Assembly: GCA_025361845.1 (NCBI GenBank)
Contig: JANYJL010000032.1
Span: 1-37,709, forward strand
Reading direction: 5' to 3'
Source: Rhizobacter sp.
Lineage (GTDB): Bacteria > Pseudomonadota > Gammaproteobacteria > Burkholderiales > Burkholderiaceae_C
DNA length: 37,709 nucleotides
Positions 15,514-24,768 of the stretch are shown here, piece after piece. A program made the translations under genes and the position numbers. Numbering within the stretch: the first letter of the stretch is position 1; each line of letters opens with the position of its first letter. The notes beneath the pieces were generated by a model. The model had not been told where the DNA came from. It saw only the letters and a program-made list of their open reading frames with translations, and did no database searches.

Positions 15514-17157
15514 ATGAAAGCTGCGAACAGCAACTGGTGGCGCGGCGGGGTGATCTACCAGATCTACCCGCGCAGCTACCAGGACAGCAACGGCGACGGC
15601 ATCGGCGACCTGCCGGGCATCACGCGCCGGCTGGAGCACATCGCGCGCCTGGGGGCAGACGGCATCTGGCTCTCGCCCTTCTTCAAGAGCCCGATGAAGG
15701 ACTTCGGCTACGACATCACCGATTACTGCGATGTCGATCCGATGTTCGGCACCCTGGCCGACTTCAAGACCCTGGTGAGCCGCGCTCATGAACTGGGCCT
15801 GAAGGTGATGATCGATCAGGTGTACTCGCACACCGCCGACCTGCACCCTTGGTTCGTCGAAAGCCGTTCCAGCAAGACCAATGACAAGGCCGACTGGTAC
15901 GTCTGGGCGGATGCGAAGAACGACGGCAACCCGCCGAACAACTGGCTGTCGATCTTCGGCGGCAGCGCCTGGCAATGGGACACGCGGCGTAAGCAGTACT
16001 ACCTGCACAACTTCCTGACCAGCCAGCCCGATCTGAACTTCCACAGCCCGGCGGTGCAGGATGCCGTGCTCGCCTCGGTGAAGTTCTGGCTCGACTTCGG
16101 TGTCGATGGTTATCGCCTCGACGTCGTCAACTTCTACTTCCACGACCAGCAGCTGCGCGACAACCCCGGCCGCGGCATGCCCGACGGCAGTGACCCGGCG
16201 GTCAGCCCGGTCAACCCGTATGCTTGGCAGTGGCACCGGTTCGACAAGAGCCAGCCGGAGAACCTCGCCTTCCTGAAGCGCCTGCGCGCCCTGGTGGACT
16301 CGTACCCGGACACGACGATGGTCGGCGAGATCGGCGATGACGATGGCCTGGCTCGCGTCGCCGAATACACCGGCGGTGGCGACAAGCTGCACATGGCGTA
16401 CTGCTTCGACCTGCTGGGTGAGCCGCACAGTGCCACGTTCCTGCATGGCGTGTTCACGCGCTTCAATGAAGTCGTTGGCAGCGGCTGGCCCTGCTGGGCG
16501 CTGACCAACCACGACATCCCGCGCGTGGCCACGCGCTGGGGCGGCAGACAAGCGGCACCCGGTTTGCTCCGCCTGGCCGCTGCGCTGCAACTCAGCCTGC
16601 GTGGCACGGCGTGCATCTACCAAGGCGACGAACTCGGCCTGCCCGAAGCCGAATTGGCCTTCGAGGATCTGCAAGACCCTTACGGCATCACGATGTGGCC
16701 CGAGTACAAAGGCCGCGATGGCTGCCGCACACCGATGCCGTGGAGCCAGGCCGCTGCCGATCTCGGTTTCGGTTCAGTGGGTAGCAAGACGAAGCCGTGG
16801 TTGCCTGTCGCCGAAAGCCACCGCGCGCTCGCCGTCGATGCCCAAGAGGCCGATGCCGACTCTTTGTTGCACCATTACCGTCACCTGCTGGAATGGCGCC
16901 GCGGCCAGCCGGCGCTGATCCATGGCGACATGACATTGCTGCCCAAGCACGAGCAGGTGCTGGCCTTCGTGCGCAGCCACGGCGACAGACGGGTGCTGTG
17001 CGCCTTTAACCTGAGCGAGCGCACGGCCACGCTGGCGCTGCCTGCCGGCCTGCCAGCCGCGGAGCCGATCAACGGCAGCGGTGTTCGTGGTGCCAGCGTG
17101 CAAGGCGCCCAAGTGACGTTCGAGCCCTGGGCTTGCATCTTTTGCACCGTCTCATGA
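15514..17157 (+). CDS. Alpha-glucosidase, GH13 subfamily 23 type (copy 1)
   Basis: A 547-residue cytoplasmic glucosidase with no signal peptide, acting on imported alpha-glucosides. The layout matches the Halomonas enzyme HaG, with catalytic D203 (nucleophile, GYRLDVVNF), E272 (acid/base, VGEIGDD) and D334 (TNHDIPR). Each is offset by one from HaG D202/E271/D333. The residue after the nucleophile is V204; HaG has Thr there and prefers alpha-1,4 links, while Val in related enzymes goes with alpha-1,6 activity. It lies 16 bp after the permease gene and overlaps copy 2 by ATGA. The two copies are closely similar along their whole length, indicating tandem duplication. Confidence 0.93.
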   Translation: MKAANSNWWRGGVIYQIYPRSYQDSNGDGIGDLPGITRRLEHIARLGADGIWLSPFFKSPMKDFGYDITDYCDVDPMFGTLADFKTLVSRAHELGLKVMIDQVYSHTADLHPWFVESRSSKTNDKADWYVWADAKNDGNPPNNWLSIFGGSAWQWDTRRKQYYLHNFLTSQPDLNFHSPAVQDAVLASVKFWLDFGVDGYRLDVVNFYFHDQQLRDNPGRGMPDGSDPAVSPVNPYAWQWHRFDKSQPENLAFLKRLRALVDSYPDTTMVGEIGDDDGLARVAEYTGGGDKLHMAYCFDLLGEPHSATFLHGVFTRFNEVVGSGWPCWALTNHDIPRVATRWGGRQAAPGLLRLAAALQLSLRGTACIYQGDELGLPEAELAFEDLQDPYGITMWPEYKGRDGCRTPMPWSQAAADLGFGSVGSKTKPWLPVAESHRALAVDAQEADADSLLHHYRHLLEWRRGQPALIHGDMTLLPKHEQVLAFVRSHGDRRVLCAFNLSERTATLALPAGLPAAEPINGSGVRGASVQGAQVTFEPWACIFCTVS

Positions 17158-18824
17158 GCACCCAGAACGCCCCAGCCAAGGCACCCAACAACGGTTGGTG
17201 GCGCGCTGGTGTCATCTACCAGATCTATCCGCGCAGCTTTGCCGACAGCAATGGCGACGGCATCGGCGACCTGCGCGGCATCACGCGGCGGCTGGATCAT
17301 GTCGCCCAACTCGGGGTCGATGCCATCTGGCTCTCGCCGTTCCAGAAAAGTCCGATGAAGGACTTCGGCTACGACATCAGCGACTACTGCGATGTCGACC
17401 CGATGTTCGGCAACCTCGCCGACTTCAAGGCGATGGTCGCGCGTGCCCACGAACTCGGCCTGAAGGTCATGATCGACCAGGTGCTCTCGCACTGCTCCGA
17501 CCAGCACCCCTGGTTTATCGAGAGCCGCTCGAGCAAGACAAATGCGAAAGCCGACTGGTTCGTGTGGGCCGACGCGAAGGACGATGGCAACCCGCCGAAC
17601 AACTGGCTGTCGGTGTTCGGCGGCAGCTCGTGGCAGTGGGACACACGCCGCAAGCAGTACTACCTGCACAACTTCCTGACCAGCCAGCCCGACCTGAACT
17701 TCCACAACCCGGCGGTGCAGGATGCGCTGCTCGCCTCCGCCAAGTTCTGGCTCGACCTCGGCGTGGACGGCCTGCGCCTGGACGCCATCAACTTCTGCTA
17801 TCACGACGCCGAGTTGCGCAGCAACCCCGGCGCGGGCGAGCCCGATGGCAGCAACCCGACCGTGGCGGCATCGAACCCCTATGCCTGGCAGCACCACATC
17901 TACGACCGCAGCCGCCCCGAAGCGCTGGGCTTTCTGCAACGCATCCGCAGCTTGACCGACCAGTACCCGAACGCCGCGATGGTCGGCGAGATCGGCGACG
18001 AATCCGGCATGGTGATGGTGGCGCAGTACAGCAGTGGCGGCGACAAGCTGCACATGGGCTACTGCTTCGACCTGCTGGCCGATCGCTTCGATGCGAGCTA
18101 TGTGCGCGGCGTGATCGCCAAGTTCGAAAGTGTCGCGGCCGCGCCCGAGCAGGGCTGGGCCTGCTGGGCGCTCTCGAACCACGACTGCAAACGTGTCGCC
18201 ACCCGCTGGGGCGGCGCCAACCCGCCGGCCGGCCTGCTGCGCCTGATGCCGGCGCTGCAACTCAGCATGCGCGGCGCCGCCTGCATCTACCAGGGCGAAG
18301 AACTGGGCCTGCCCGAGGCCGACATCGCTTTTGAAGATCTGCAAGACCCGTATGGCAAGACCATGTGGCCGGAGTTCAAGGGCCGGGACGGTTGCCGCAC
18401 GCCCTTCCCCTGGGACTCGCGTGCCAGCGACCTCGGCTTCAACAGTGGCGCCAAGAACGGCAAGCCCTGGTTGCCTGTCGCGGAAAGCCACCGCGCCCTC
18501 GCGGTCGACCGGCAAGCGCTGGACGGCGGTTCGCTGCTGCACCGCTACCGCCATCTGCTGAAGTGGCGCAAGGCCCAGCCCGCGCTGATGAAGGGCGACC
18601 TGAGCCTGCTGCCCGCGCACGAGCAGGTGCTGGCCTACGTGCGCAGCGGTGGCAACGACCGCCTGCTGTGCGCCTTCAACCTGAGCCCGTTGCCGGCGAC
18701 CCTGTCGTTGGGCAGCGAGCGTGTTACCGCCGTCCTCGACGACAGCGGCGCCACAGGCGCCTCGGCGCAAGGCAGCACCGTCAACTTCGAACCCTGGGGC
18801 GTGATCTTCGCGCGCCTGGCCTAG
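17154..18824 (+). CDS. Alpha-glucosidase, GH13 subfamily 23 type (copy 2)
   Basis: A 556-residue paralogue of the preceding gene, also cytoplasmic, starting at ATGA overlap 17154-17157. The catalytic set is D210 (GLRLDAINF), E279 (VGEIGDE) and D344 (SNHDCKR). The residue after the nucleophile is A211, where copy 1 has Val; in GH13 glucosidases Ala or Thr here usually goes with alpha-1,4 specificity. DNA identity with copy 1 is especially high around 17580-17730. Retention of both copies with a different specificity residue suggests division of labour between linkage types; this is an inference. Confidence 0.93.
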   Translation: MSTQNAPAKAPNNGWWRAGVIYQIYPRSFADSNGDGIGDLRGITRRLDHVAQLGVDAIWLSPFQKSPMKDFGYDISDYCDVDPMFGNLADFKAMVARAHELGLKVMIDQVLSHCSDQHPWFIESRSSKTNAKADWFVWADAKDDGNPPNNWLSVFGGSSWQWDTRRKQYYLHNFLTSQPDLNFHNPAVQDALLASAKFWLDLGVDGLRLDAINFCYHDAELRSNPGAGEPDGSNPTVAASNPYAWQHHIYDRSRPEALGFLQRIRSLTDQYPNAAMVGEIGDESGMVMVAQYSSGGDKLHMGYCFDLLADRFDASYVRGVIAKFESVAAAPEQGWACWALSNHDCKRVATRWGGANPPAGLLRLMPALQLSMRGAACIYQGEELGLPEADIAFEDLQDPYGKTMWPEFKGRDGCRTPFPWDSRASDLGFNSGAKNGKPWLPVAESHRALAVDRQALDGGSLLHRYRHLLKWRKAQPALMKGDLSLLPAHEQVLAYVRSGGNDRLLCAFNLSPLPATLSLGSERVTAVLDDSGATGASAQGSTVNFEPWGVIFARLA

Positions 18825-18859
18825 TCAGATTTCCCCACCGTCCAACCACCGAGCACGCC

Positions 18860-19996
18860 ATGTCACGCATCGACTTCAAGAACATCAGCAAGCGGTATGC
18901 CCCTGGTCTGCCGATGACGATCAACAACGCCAACCTGACGATCGACAAGGGCGAGTTCTGCGTCTTCGTCGGCCCGTCCGGCTGCGGCAAGTCCACGCTG
19001 CTGCGCATGGTGGCGGGCCTGGAAGACATCACGGCCGGCGAACTCAGCATCGCCGGCAAGCGGGTCAACGACCTGCCGCCCGCCCAGCGCGGTGTGGCCA
19101 TGGTGTTCCAAAGTTACGCGCTCTACCCGCACATGACCGTCGCCGAAAACATGGCCTTCGGCCTGCGTGTGATGGGCTCGGACAAGGCCGAGATCGACCG
19201 CAAGGTCAAGAAGGCCGCCGACATCCTGCAACTCGGGCCGCTGATGGAACGCCTGCCCAAGGCCTTGTCCGGCGGCCAGCGTCAACGCGTCGCGATCGGC
19301 CGTGCCATCGTCAAGGAACCCGATGTGTTCCTGTTCGACGAACCGCTGTCGAACCTGGATGCCGCGCTGCGGGTGCAGACGCGCCTGGAAATCGCCAAGC
19401 TGCACCACGACATCGGCACCGCCAGCATGATCTACGTGACACACGATCAGGTCGAGGCGATGACGCTCGCCGACAAGATCGTGCTACTGCGCGCCGGCAA
19501 GGGTGTCGAGACGGACGGCAGCGTGGCCCAGTTCGGCACGCCGATGGACCTGTACCACCGGCCGCAGAACCTGTTCGTCGCCGAGTTCATCGGCAGCCCG
19601 AAGATGAACGTGATGCCCGGCAAGTTCGTGCGTGCGGAGGGCGACTACGCCGTCGTCGAGGTGCACGGCGAACAGATCACGGTGGCCGTCGATGCACGCT
19701 CCGCGCAAGCAGGTGCCGCGGTCACGATCGGCATTCGCCCCGAGCATTTGCTGGCCGGTGAGGAGGGCCCGGGCTCGCCGCTGCACGTCACCCTGTTCCA
19801 GATGGAACGGCTGGGCGACAGCTCGCTGCTCTACCTCACGGTGGCTCCCGGCGCGCCGCTGGCCACGCTGCGCCTCGAAGGGCACGCAACGCAATCCACC
19901 GGCGACCGCGTCACGCTGCGCCTGCGGCCCGAGCAGTGCCATCTGTTCGACGCGCAAGGCCAGGCCTTCCGCCGCACGGTTCAACTTCCCGCCTGA
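18860..19996 (+). CDS. Sugar ABC transporter ATPase (MsmK/UgpC/ThuK type)
   Basis: The 378-residue ATPase that powers the ThuEFG-like importer. Walker A is GPSGCGKST at 38-46, followed by a Q loop (MVFQSYALYPHMTV), signature LSGGQRQRVAIGRA, Walker B VFLFDEPLSNLD and the switch His (YVTHDQ). The C-terminal ~130 residues form the TOBE/OB regulatory domain typical of MalK-like proteins (GIRPEHL and related segments). These proteins can be the target of inducer exclusion. It sits between glucosidase copies 2 and 3, so the operon interleaves transport and hydrolysis genes. Confidence 0.95.
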   Translation: MSRIDFKNISKRYAPGLPMTINNANLTIDKGEFCVFVGPSGCGKSTLLRMVAGLEDITAGELSIAGKRVNDLPPAQRGVAMVFQSYALYPHMTVAENMAFGLRVMGSDKAEIDRKVKKAADILQLGPLMERLPKALSGGQRQRVAIGRAIVKEPDVFLFDEPLSNLDAALRVQTRLEIAKLHHDIGTASMIYVTHDQVEAMTLADKIVLLRAGKGVETDGSVAQFGTPMDLYHRPQNLFVAEFIGSPKMNVMPGKFVRAEGDYAVVEVHGEQITVAVDARSAQAGAAVTIGIRPEHLLAGEEGPGSPLHVTLFQMERLGDSSLLYLTVAPGAPLATLRLEGHATQSTGDRVTLRLRPEQCHLFDAQGQAFRRTVQLPA

Positions 19997-20068
19997 CGCC
20001 GATCACTTCGTGTCGGTGCTCCCAAGGCGGGGGCATGCATCGGCACGTCCGTTTCAAAGGAGACGTGC

Positions 20069-21772
20069 ATGAAGAAGACGTGGTGGAAAGAGTCCGTCGT
20101 CTACCAGATCTACCCGCGCAGCTTTTGCGACAGCAATGGCGACGGCGTCGGTGACCTGCCGGGCATCAGCTCGAAGCTCGATCACCTGAAGACGCTCGGC
20201 GTCAACGTGGTCTGGTTGTCGCCGGTCTACAAGTCGCCCAACGACGACAACGGCTACGACATCAGCGACTACCGCGCCATCATGGACGAGTTCGGAACCA
20301 TGGCCGACTTCGACACCATGCTCGCCGGCATGCACGAACGCGGCATCAAGCTCGTGATGGACCTGGTGGTGAACCACACGTCCGATGAACACGCCTGGTT
20401 CCAGGAGGCGAAGAAGTCGCGCGACAACCCGTACCACGACTACTACATCTGGCGTGAAGCCAAGGATGGCCGCGAGCCGAACAACTGGGAGGCCGCCTTC
20501 AGCGGCTCGGCCTGGCAGTGGAACGAGGCGACGGGCGAGTACTTCCTGCACATGTTCTCGAAGAAGCAGCCGGACCTGAACTGGGAGAACCCGAAGGTCC
20601 GCGCCGAGGTCTTCGAGATGATGCACTTCTGGTTCAAGAAGGGCGTCGACGGCTTCCGCATGGACGTCATCAACATGATCTCCAAGCCGTGTGCGGCCGA
20701 TGGCAGCCTGCCCGATGCGCCGGTGATCCGGCCCGGCTTCCTGCAACCCGGCTTCATGATGGTGACCAATGGGCCCAAGCTGCTCGACCACCTGGCCGAG
20801 ATGAAACGCGAGGTCCTGGCGAAATACGACTGCATGTCGGTCGGCGAGGCACCGCTGGCGACCATCAAGCAGGGTGTGGAGATCACGAACGAAGAGACCG
20901 GCTCGCTCAACATGCTGTTCCAGTTCGAGCACATGGACCTCGACTCGATCGGCGGCCACATGATGGGCAAGTGGGCGTACAAGCCGCTGGAGCTGCACGA
21001 TCTGAAGGCGACGATGACCCGCTGGCAGAACGCGCTGGACGGCCGTGGCTGGAACAGCCTGTACCTGTCGAACCACGACCAGCCGCGACCGGTCTCGCGC
21101 TTCGGTGACGACAAACAATACCGCGTCGAATCGGCCAAGATGCTCGGCACCTTCCTGCACTTCATGCAGGGCACGCCCTACGTTTATCAGGGCGAAGAGA
21201 TCGGCATGACGAACGTGCGCTTCGCGACGATCGAGGAGTACCAGGACATCGAGTCCGTCAACATGTACCGGGAGGCGGTGAACGATCGCCACATGAAGCC
21301 CGCCGAGGTGCTGGAATCCATCTACGCCAAGGGCCGTGACAACGCGCGCACACCCTTGCAGTGGGATGCGAGCGCGAACGCCTGTTTCACGAGTGGCAAG
21401 CCGTGGTTGAAGCTGAACCCGAACTACCGCGAGGTCAACGCGGCGCAGGCCCTCGCCGATCCGGACTCGGTGTTTCACTACTACCGGCGGCTGATCGCAC
21501 TGCGCAAGGCGAACCCGGTGATGGTTTACGGGCACTACGCGCTGATCCTGGCCGAGCACCCGGAGATCTACGCCTACACCCGCACGCTCGAGGGCGATCG
21601 GCTGCTGGTCGTCTGCAACTTCAGCGGCAACACGCCGATGTTCAAGCTGCCGGCGGACATCAACTTCGGCGCGGCCGAACTGGTGATCGCCAATCTCGAT
21701 GTCGCCTCCGGCACCGACCTGCGAGCGCTGATGCTGCGGCCCTGGGAGTCGCGTGTCTACCGGCTGCGCTGA
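20069..21772 (+). CDS. Oligo-1,6-glucosidase-type alpha-glucosidase (GH13)
   Basis: A 567-residue cytoplasmic GH13 enzyme of the oligo-1,6-glucosidase/sucrase-isomaltase-like group, distinct from the two copies upstream. Catalytic residues are D199 (GFRMDVIN), E260 (VGEAP) and D337 (NHDQPR). V200 corresponds to the Val that gives Bacillus oligo-1,6-glucosidase its alpha-1,6 specificity. QPDLNWENP is also typical of the group. AAGGAG at 20056-20061 precedes the ATG. It is the last gene of the operon and probably cleaves isomaltose, panose or similar sugars; trehalulose or sucrose activity is also possible. A strong hairpin follows. Confidence 0.92.
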   Translation: MKKTWWKESVVYQIYPRSFCDSNGDGVGDLPGISSKLDHLKTLGVNVVWLSPVYKSPNDDNGYDISDYRAIMDEFGTMADFDTMLAGMHERGIKLVMDLVVNHTSDEHAWFQEAKKSRDNPYHDYYIWREAKDGREPNNWEAAFSGSAWQWNEATGEYFLHMFSKKQPDLNWENPKVRAEVFEMMHFWFKKGVDGFRMDVINMISKPCAADGSLPDAPVIRPGFLQPGFMMVTNGPKLLDHLAEMKREVLAKYDCMSVGEAPLATIKQGVEITNEETGSLNMLFQFEHMDLDSIGGHMMGKWAYKPLELHDLKATMTRWQNALDGRGWNSLYLSNHDQPRPVSRFGDDKQYRVESAKMLGTFLHFMQGTPYVYQGEEIGMTNVRFATIEEYQDIESVNMYREAVNDRHMKPAEVLESIYAKGRDNARTPLQWDASANACFTSGKPWLKLNPNYREVNAAQALADPDSVFHYYRRLIALRKANPVMVYGHYALILAEHPEIYAYTRTLEGDRLLVVCNFSGNTPMFKLPADINFGAAELVIANLDVASGTDLRALMLRPWESRVYRLR

Positions 21773-21803
21773 CCTGCTTGCAATGCTTCTGTAGGTAAAG
21801 ACC

Positions 21804-21834
21804 GGGCGTGGGCGTCATCGACGCGCCCGCGCCC
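21804..21834 (+). terminator. Probable terminator hairpin of the alpha-glucoside operon
   Basis: GGGCGTGGGCG (21804-21814) pairs with CGCCCGCGCCC (21824-21834), 11 pairs with one G-U and a 9-base loop. It lies 31 bp after the last glucosidase gene. The following GCGTTGTCTG is only weakly T-rich, so the call rests on stem strength and position. Confidence 0.45.
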
Positions 21835-21873
21835 GCGTTGTCTGGGGTATCCGAACACCACAGGAGACCCCCC

Positions 21874-22212
21874 ATGGACCTGCACACCTGGCAACGCAAA
21901 CTCATCCCCGCGGGGCTCTTGATGTCGGCCCTGCTCTCCGGCTGCGTGATCGCGCCGGCGCGGCCCTACTACGCGGCCGACGAGGAGGTGGTGATGGCCG
22001 CGCCGCCACCCCCGCAGCAGGAATACATCGGCGTCGCGCCGGCCGTCGGCTACGTCTGGCTCGGCGGCTACTGGGGTTGGACGGGCCGCAGCCATGTCTG
22101 GGTCGGTGGCCACTGGGACGCCCCGCACGTCGGCCAACGCTGGATGCCGCACACCTGGATCCAGATGCGTGGTGGCTGGCACCTGCGCCCCGGCCATTGG
22201 GAACGCGGCTGA
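21874..22212 (+). CDS. WXXGXW-repeat lipoprotein
   Basis: A 112-residue protein with a lipoprotein signal: LLMSALLSGC with lipidated C24. A Pro-rich spacer (APPPPQQ) leads into Trp/Gly repeats of the form YVWLGGYW, HVWVGGHW and GGWHLRPGHW, typical of the small YXWXXGXW (BcpO-like) family. The function of the family is unclear; the protein should sit on the periplasmic face of the outer membrane. CAGGAG at 21861-21866 supports the ATG. It is transcribed after the operon's putative terminator and is probably independent. Confidence 0.85.
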   Translation: MDLHTWQRKLIPAGLLMSALLSGCVIAPARPYYAADEEVVMAAPPPPQQEYIGVAPAVGYVWLGGYWGWTGRSHVWVGGHWDAPHVGQRWMPHTWIQMRGGWHLRPGHWERG

Positions 22213-22215
22213 GCT

Positions 22216-22860
22216 TCAGAGCGCGGGTGCGTCGTGGTCGAACAGGCCCGGCGCCCCACCCAGCGGCGCGCCTTCGATGCTGAGCAGTCGCAGCTTGGTC
22301 GCGAGGCCGCCGCGGGCCGAAAAGCCGCCCGCCTGACCCCCGGCGGCCAGCACACGGTGGCAGGGCACGATCGGCGCGTAGCCGTTGCGTGACAGCGCCC
22401 GGCCGACGGCGCGCGCCAGGCTGGCATCGCCGAGCTGTTGCGCCACCTCGCCATAGGTCAGCGTCGTGCCGGGCGGTATCGCACGCGTGATGGCATAGAC
22501 GCGCCGGTGCAGCTCGGGCACGCCGCTCATGTCGAGCCGCACGTCCTCGAAGGTCACGCCCTCTCCGCGCAGCAGCGCGACGATGCCCTCGCAGGCCTGC
22601 TGCACCTCTGTCGGGGGTGTCGCCTCACGTGCACCTGCAAAGCGCTGCTGCAGCCGCGCACGGGTTGCGCCGGCACTGGCTTCGGGCAACTGGCAGCCGA
22701 CGATGCCGTTCGCGCCCCAGGCCAGGCCACACGGGCCGATGGCCGTCTCGAACACACAGAAGCCGATGCGCGGTGTGCTGTCTGGCGATGGAGCCGATGG
22801 GTTCACGGTGTGGCGATCCGGGGTGCCGCTGAAGTCTATGCGGGCCACGAGCCAGTGCAC
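22216..22860 (-). CDS. Methylated-DNA-protein-cysteine methyltransferase (Ogt type)
   Basis: Suicide DNA-repair protein that transfers the methyl group from O6-methylguanine to its own cysteine. The active site IVPCHRVLA is present, with C167 counted from the GTG at 22860. Upstream are YGEVAQQLGDASLARAVGRALSRN (DNA-binding helix and Asn hinge), and downstream GGFSARGGLATKLRLLSIEG. There is no Ada-type DNA-binding domain. The start is uncertain: GTG at 22860 gives 214 residues, whereas GTG at 22806 gives 196 and a larger gap to the divergent phosphofructokinase gene. Only 3 bp separate its stop from the convergent lipoprotein gene. Confidence 0.9.
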   Translation of the reverse strand: MHWLVARIDFSGTPDRHTVNPSAPSPDSTPRIGFCVFETAIGPCGLAWGANGIVGCQLPEASAGATRARLQQRFAGAREATPPTEVQQACEGIVALLRGEGVTFEDVRLDMSGVPELHRRVYAITRAIPPGTTLTYGEVAQQLGDASLARAVGRALSRNGYAPIVPCHRVLAAGGQAGGFSARGGLATKLRLLSIEGAPLGGAPGLFDHDAPAL

Positions 22861-22950
22861 AATTCGCGCGCAGTTCGAACAGACCGCCGCGTCGCGAAGC
22901 CCGCAATCTCGAACCGAGGCGACCCGGCCCCCAGACTCAGGAGCAGAACG

Positions 22951-24168
22951 ATGTCATCAGGAAAAATTCTCGTCGCCCAAGGCGGCGGCCCGACCGCCGT
23001 GATCAACCAGTCGATGGTCGGCGTGGCCCTCGAAGCGCGGCGCTTTCACGACGTGAAGCGCGTGTACGGCGCGCGCCACGGCGTGCGCGGCATCGTCGAC
23101 GAAGACTTCGTCGACCTCACGCAGGAAACCAGCCACAACCTCGAAGGCGTGGCCGCCACGCCCTCGTCGGCGCTCGGCTCCACACGCGACAAACCGGACC
23201 TGAAGTACTGCCAGGAAATCTTCAAGGTGCTGCGCGCGCACGAGATCGAGCACTTCTTCTACATCGGCGGCAACGACTCGTCGGACACCGTGCGCATCGT
23301 CAGCGAAGAGGCGCACAAGGCCAACTACCCACTGCGTTCGATCCACATTCCGAAGACGATCGACAACGACCTCGTCGCCAACGACCACACCCCCGGCTTC
23401 GCCTCGGCTGCACGCTTCGTGGCGCAAGCTTTTGCGGGCGTGAACCTCGACAACGCGGCACTGCCCGGCATCTATGTCGGTGTCGTGATGGGCCGGCACG
23501 CCGGCTTCCTCACCGCGGCGGCAGCGCTCGGCAAGAAGTTCCCGGACGACGGCCCGCATCTGATCTACCTGCCCGAACGCGCCTTCGACCTCGCGAAATT
23601 CCTGGCCGACGTGAAGACCACCTACGAGCGTTACGGGCGCTGCGTGATCGCCGTCTCCGAAGGCATCCACGATGCGGCTGGTGTGCCGATCCTGAGCATG
23701 CTCGCCAAGACCGTCGAACACGACCCGCACGGCAATGTGCAGCTCTCAGGCACCGGTGCGCTGGCCGACCTGCTGTGCGAAGAGATCAAGTCCAAGCTCG
23801 GCTACAAGCGTGTGCGCGGCGACACCTTCGGCTATCTGCAACGCAGTTTCATCGGCTGCGTGTCCGACGTGGACCAGCGTGAGGCGCGCGAGGTCGGCGA
23901 GAAGGCCGTGCAGCACGCGATGTGGGGCGCTGTCGACGGCTCGGTGACGATCAAGCGCACCGGCTACTACTCGGTCGACTACGAACTCGTGCCGCTCAAC
24001 GTGGTGGCCGGCAAGACACGCGTGATGGAAGACGAATTCATCGCCGCCAATGGCACCGATGTGACCGATGCCTTCCGCCTCTACCTGCGCCCACTGCTCG
24101 GCTCGGGCATGCCGGATGCGTTCCGGCTGCGCCAGGCCGCGGTGGCCAAGGTGCTGACGGCGAAGTAG
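22951..24168 (+). CDS. pfp: Pyrophosphate-dependent 6-phosphofructokinase
   Basis: A 405-residue enzyme that interconverts fructose 6-phosphate and fructose 1,6-bisphosphate, predicted to use PPi instead of ATP. The donor-site motif reads GGN108-D109-S, with Asp where ATP enzymes have Gly (GGDGS). The catalytic segment is PK135TIDND, with Lys where ATP enzymes have PGTIDND; both are hallmarks of PPi use. It is reversible and can serve glycolysis or gluconeogenesis. AGGAG at 22939-22943 fits the start. It lies near the sugar operon but has no visible TGTA-type operator upstream. Confidence 0.93.
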   Translation: MSSGKILVAQGGGPTAVINQSMVGVALEARRFHDVKRVYGARHGVRGIVDEDFVDLTQETSHNLEGVAATPSSALGSTRDKPDLKYCQEIFKVLRAHEIEHFFYIGGNDSSDTVRIVSEEAHKANYPLRSIHIPKTIDNDLVANDHTPGFASAARFVAQAFAGVNLDNAALPGIYVGVVMGRHAGFLTAAAALGKKFPDDGPHLIYLPERAFDLAKFLADVKTTYERYGRCVIAVSEGIHDAAGVPILSMLAKTVEHDPHGNVQLSGTGALADLLCEEIKSKLGYKRVRGDTFGYLQRSFIGCVSDVDQREAREVGEKAVQHAMWGAVDGSVTIKRTGYYSVDYELVPLNVVAGKTRVMEDEFIAANGTDVTDAFRLYLRPLLGSGMPDAFRLRQAAVAKVLTAK

Positions 24169-24192
24169 CGGCAACAGGCCTGAGTCAGCGCC

Positions 24193-24750
24193 ATGATCGA
24201 GTCACGCCGGAACTTCTTCGTCGTGACCGGGGCTTCGGGCTCCGGCAAGTCCTCGATCATCGCGGCGCTGCGGCATCGCGGTCATCTGTGTGTCGACGAG
24301 ATCGGCCGGCAGCTCCTGCAGGAACAGGTTCGCCTGGGCAGCGATGCGACGCCCTGGCAGGACCACCCGGCTTTCATGGAACTGCTGCTCACGCATTCCA
24401 TGCAGGCCTTTGAAGCGGTCGAAGAGCGGTTGATGCCGGTGTTCTTCGACCGCGGCATTCCGGAGTGCATCGGCTACTCGCGGGTGCTGAAGCTCGGTGT
24501 GCGTGAGCACCACCGGGACGCAGCGGAAGGTTTTCGCTACAACCCGACCGTGTTCTTCACGCCGCCGTGGGAGCAGATCTATCGCAACGATGCCGAACGG
24601 CGCCACGGCTTCGAAGCGGGCCGCGAGGCCCATGCCGAGGTTCTCAGGGCGTACCGGGAATGTGCCTACGAACTCGTCGAGGTGCCCCGGGCGCCGGTCG
24701 AGGAACGCGTTGATTTCATCCTGCACCGCGCCCGCCAGTTGTTGGCGTGA
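24193..24750 (+). CDS. P-loop AAA family ATPase / kinase-like protein
   Basis: A 185-residue P-loop protein with Walker A GASGSGKS at 13-20 and an acidic Walker B-like VDEIGRQLL near residue 35, followed by FFDRGIPECIGY (DRG motif of nucleotide-kinase-like proteins). It resembles the AAA_28 group, whose members are often annotated simply as ATPases. The substrate is unknown. It follows pfp by 24 bp on the same strand and may be co-transcribed; it converges on the OmpA-like gene with an 18-bp gap. Confidence 0.8.
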   Translation: MIESRRNFFVVTGASGSGKSSIIAALRHRGHLCVDEIGRQLLQEQVRLGSDATPWQDHPAFMELLLTHSMQAFEAVEERLMPVFFDRGIPECIGYSRVLKLGVREHHRDAAEGFRYNPTVFFTPPWEQIYRNDAERRHGFEAGREAHAEVLRAYRECAYELVEVPRAPVEERVDFILHRARQLLA

Positions 24751-24768
24751 CGCAGCAGTCGACCCGGA

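Noticed and set aside
16881-18770. Long minus-strand open frames opposite the GH13 genes (also 15502-16674 and 20054-21559)
   Set aside because: They are antisense to genes with complete catalytic triads, and the translations show repeated low-complexity Val/Arg/Gln/His patterns.
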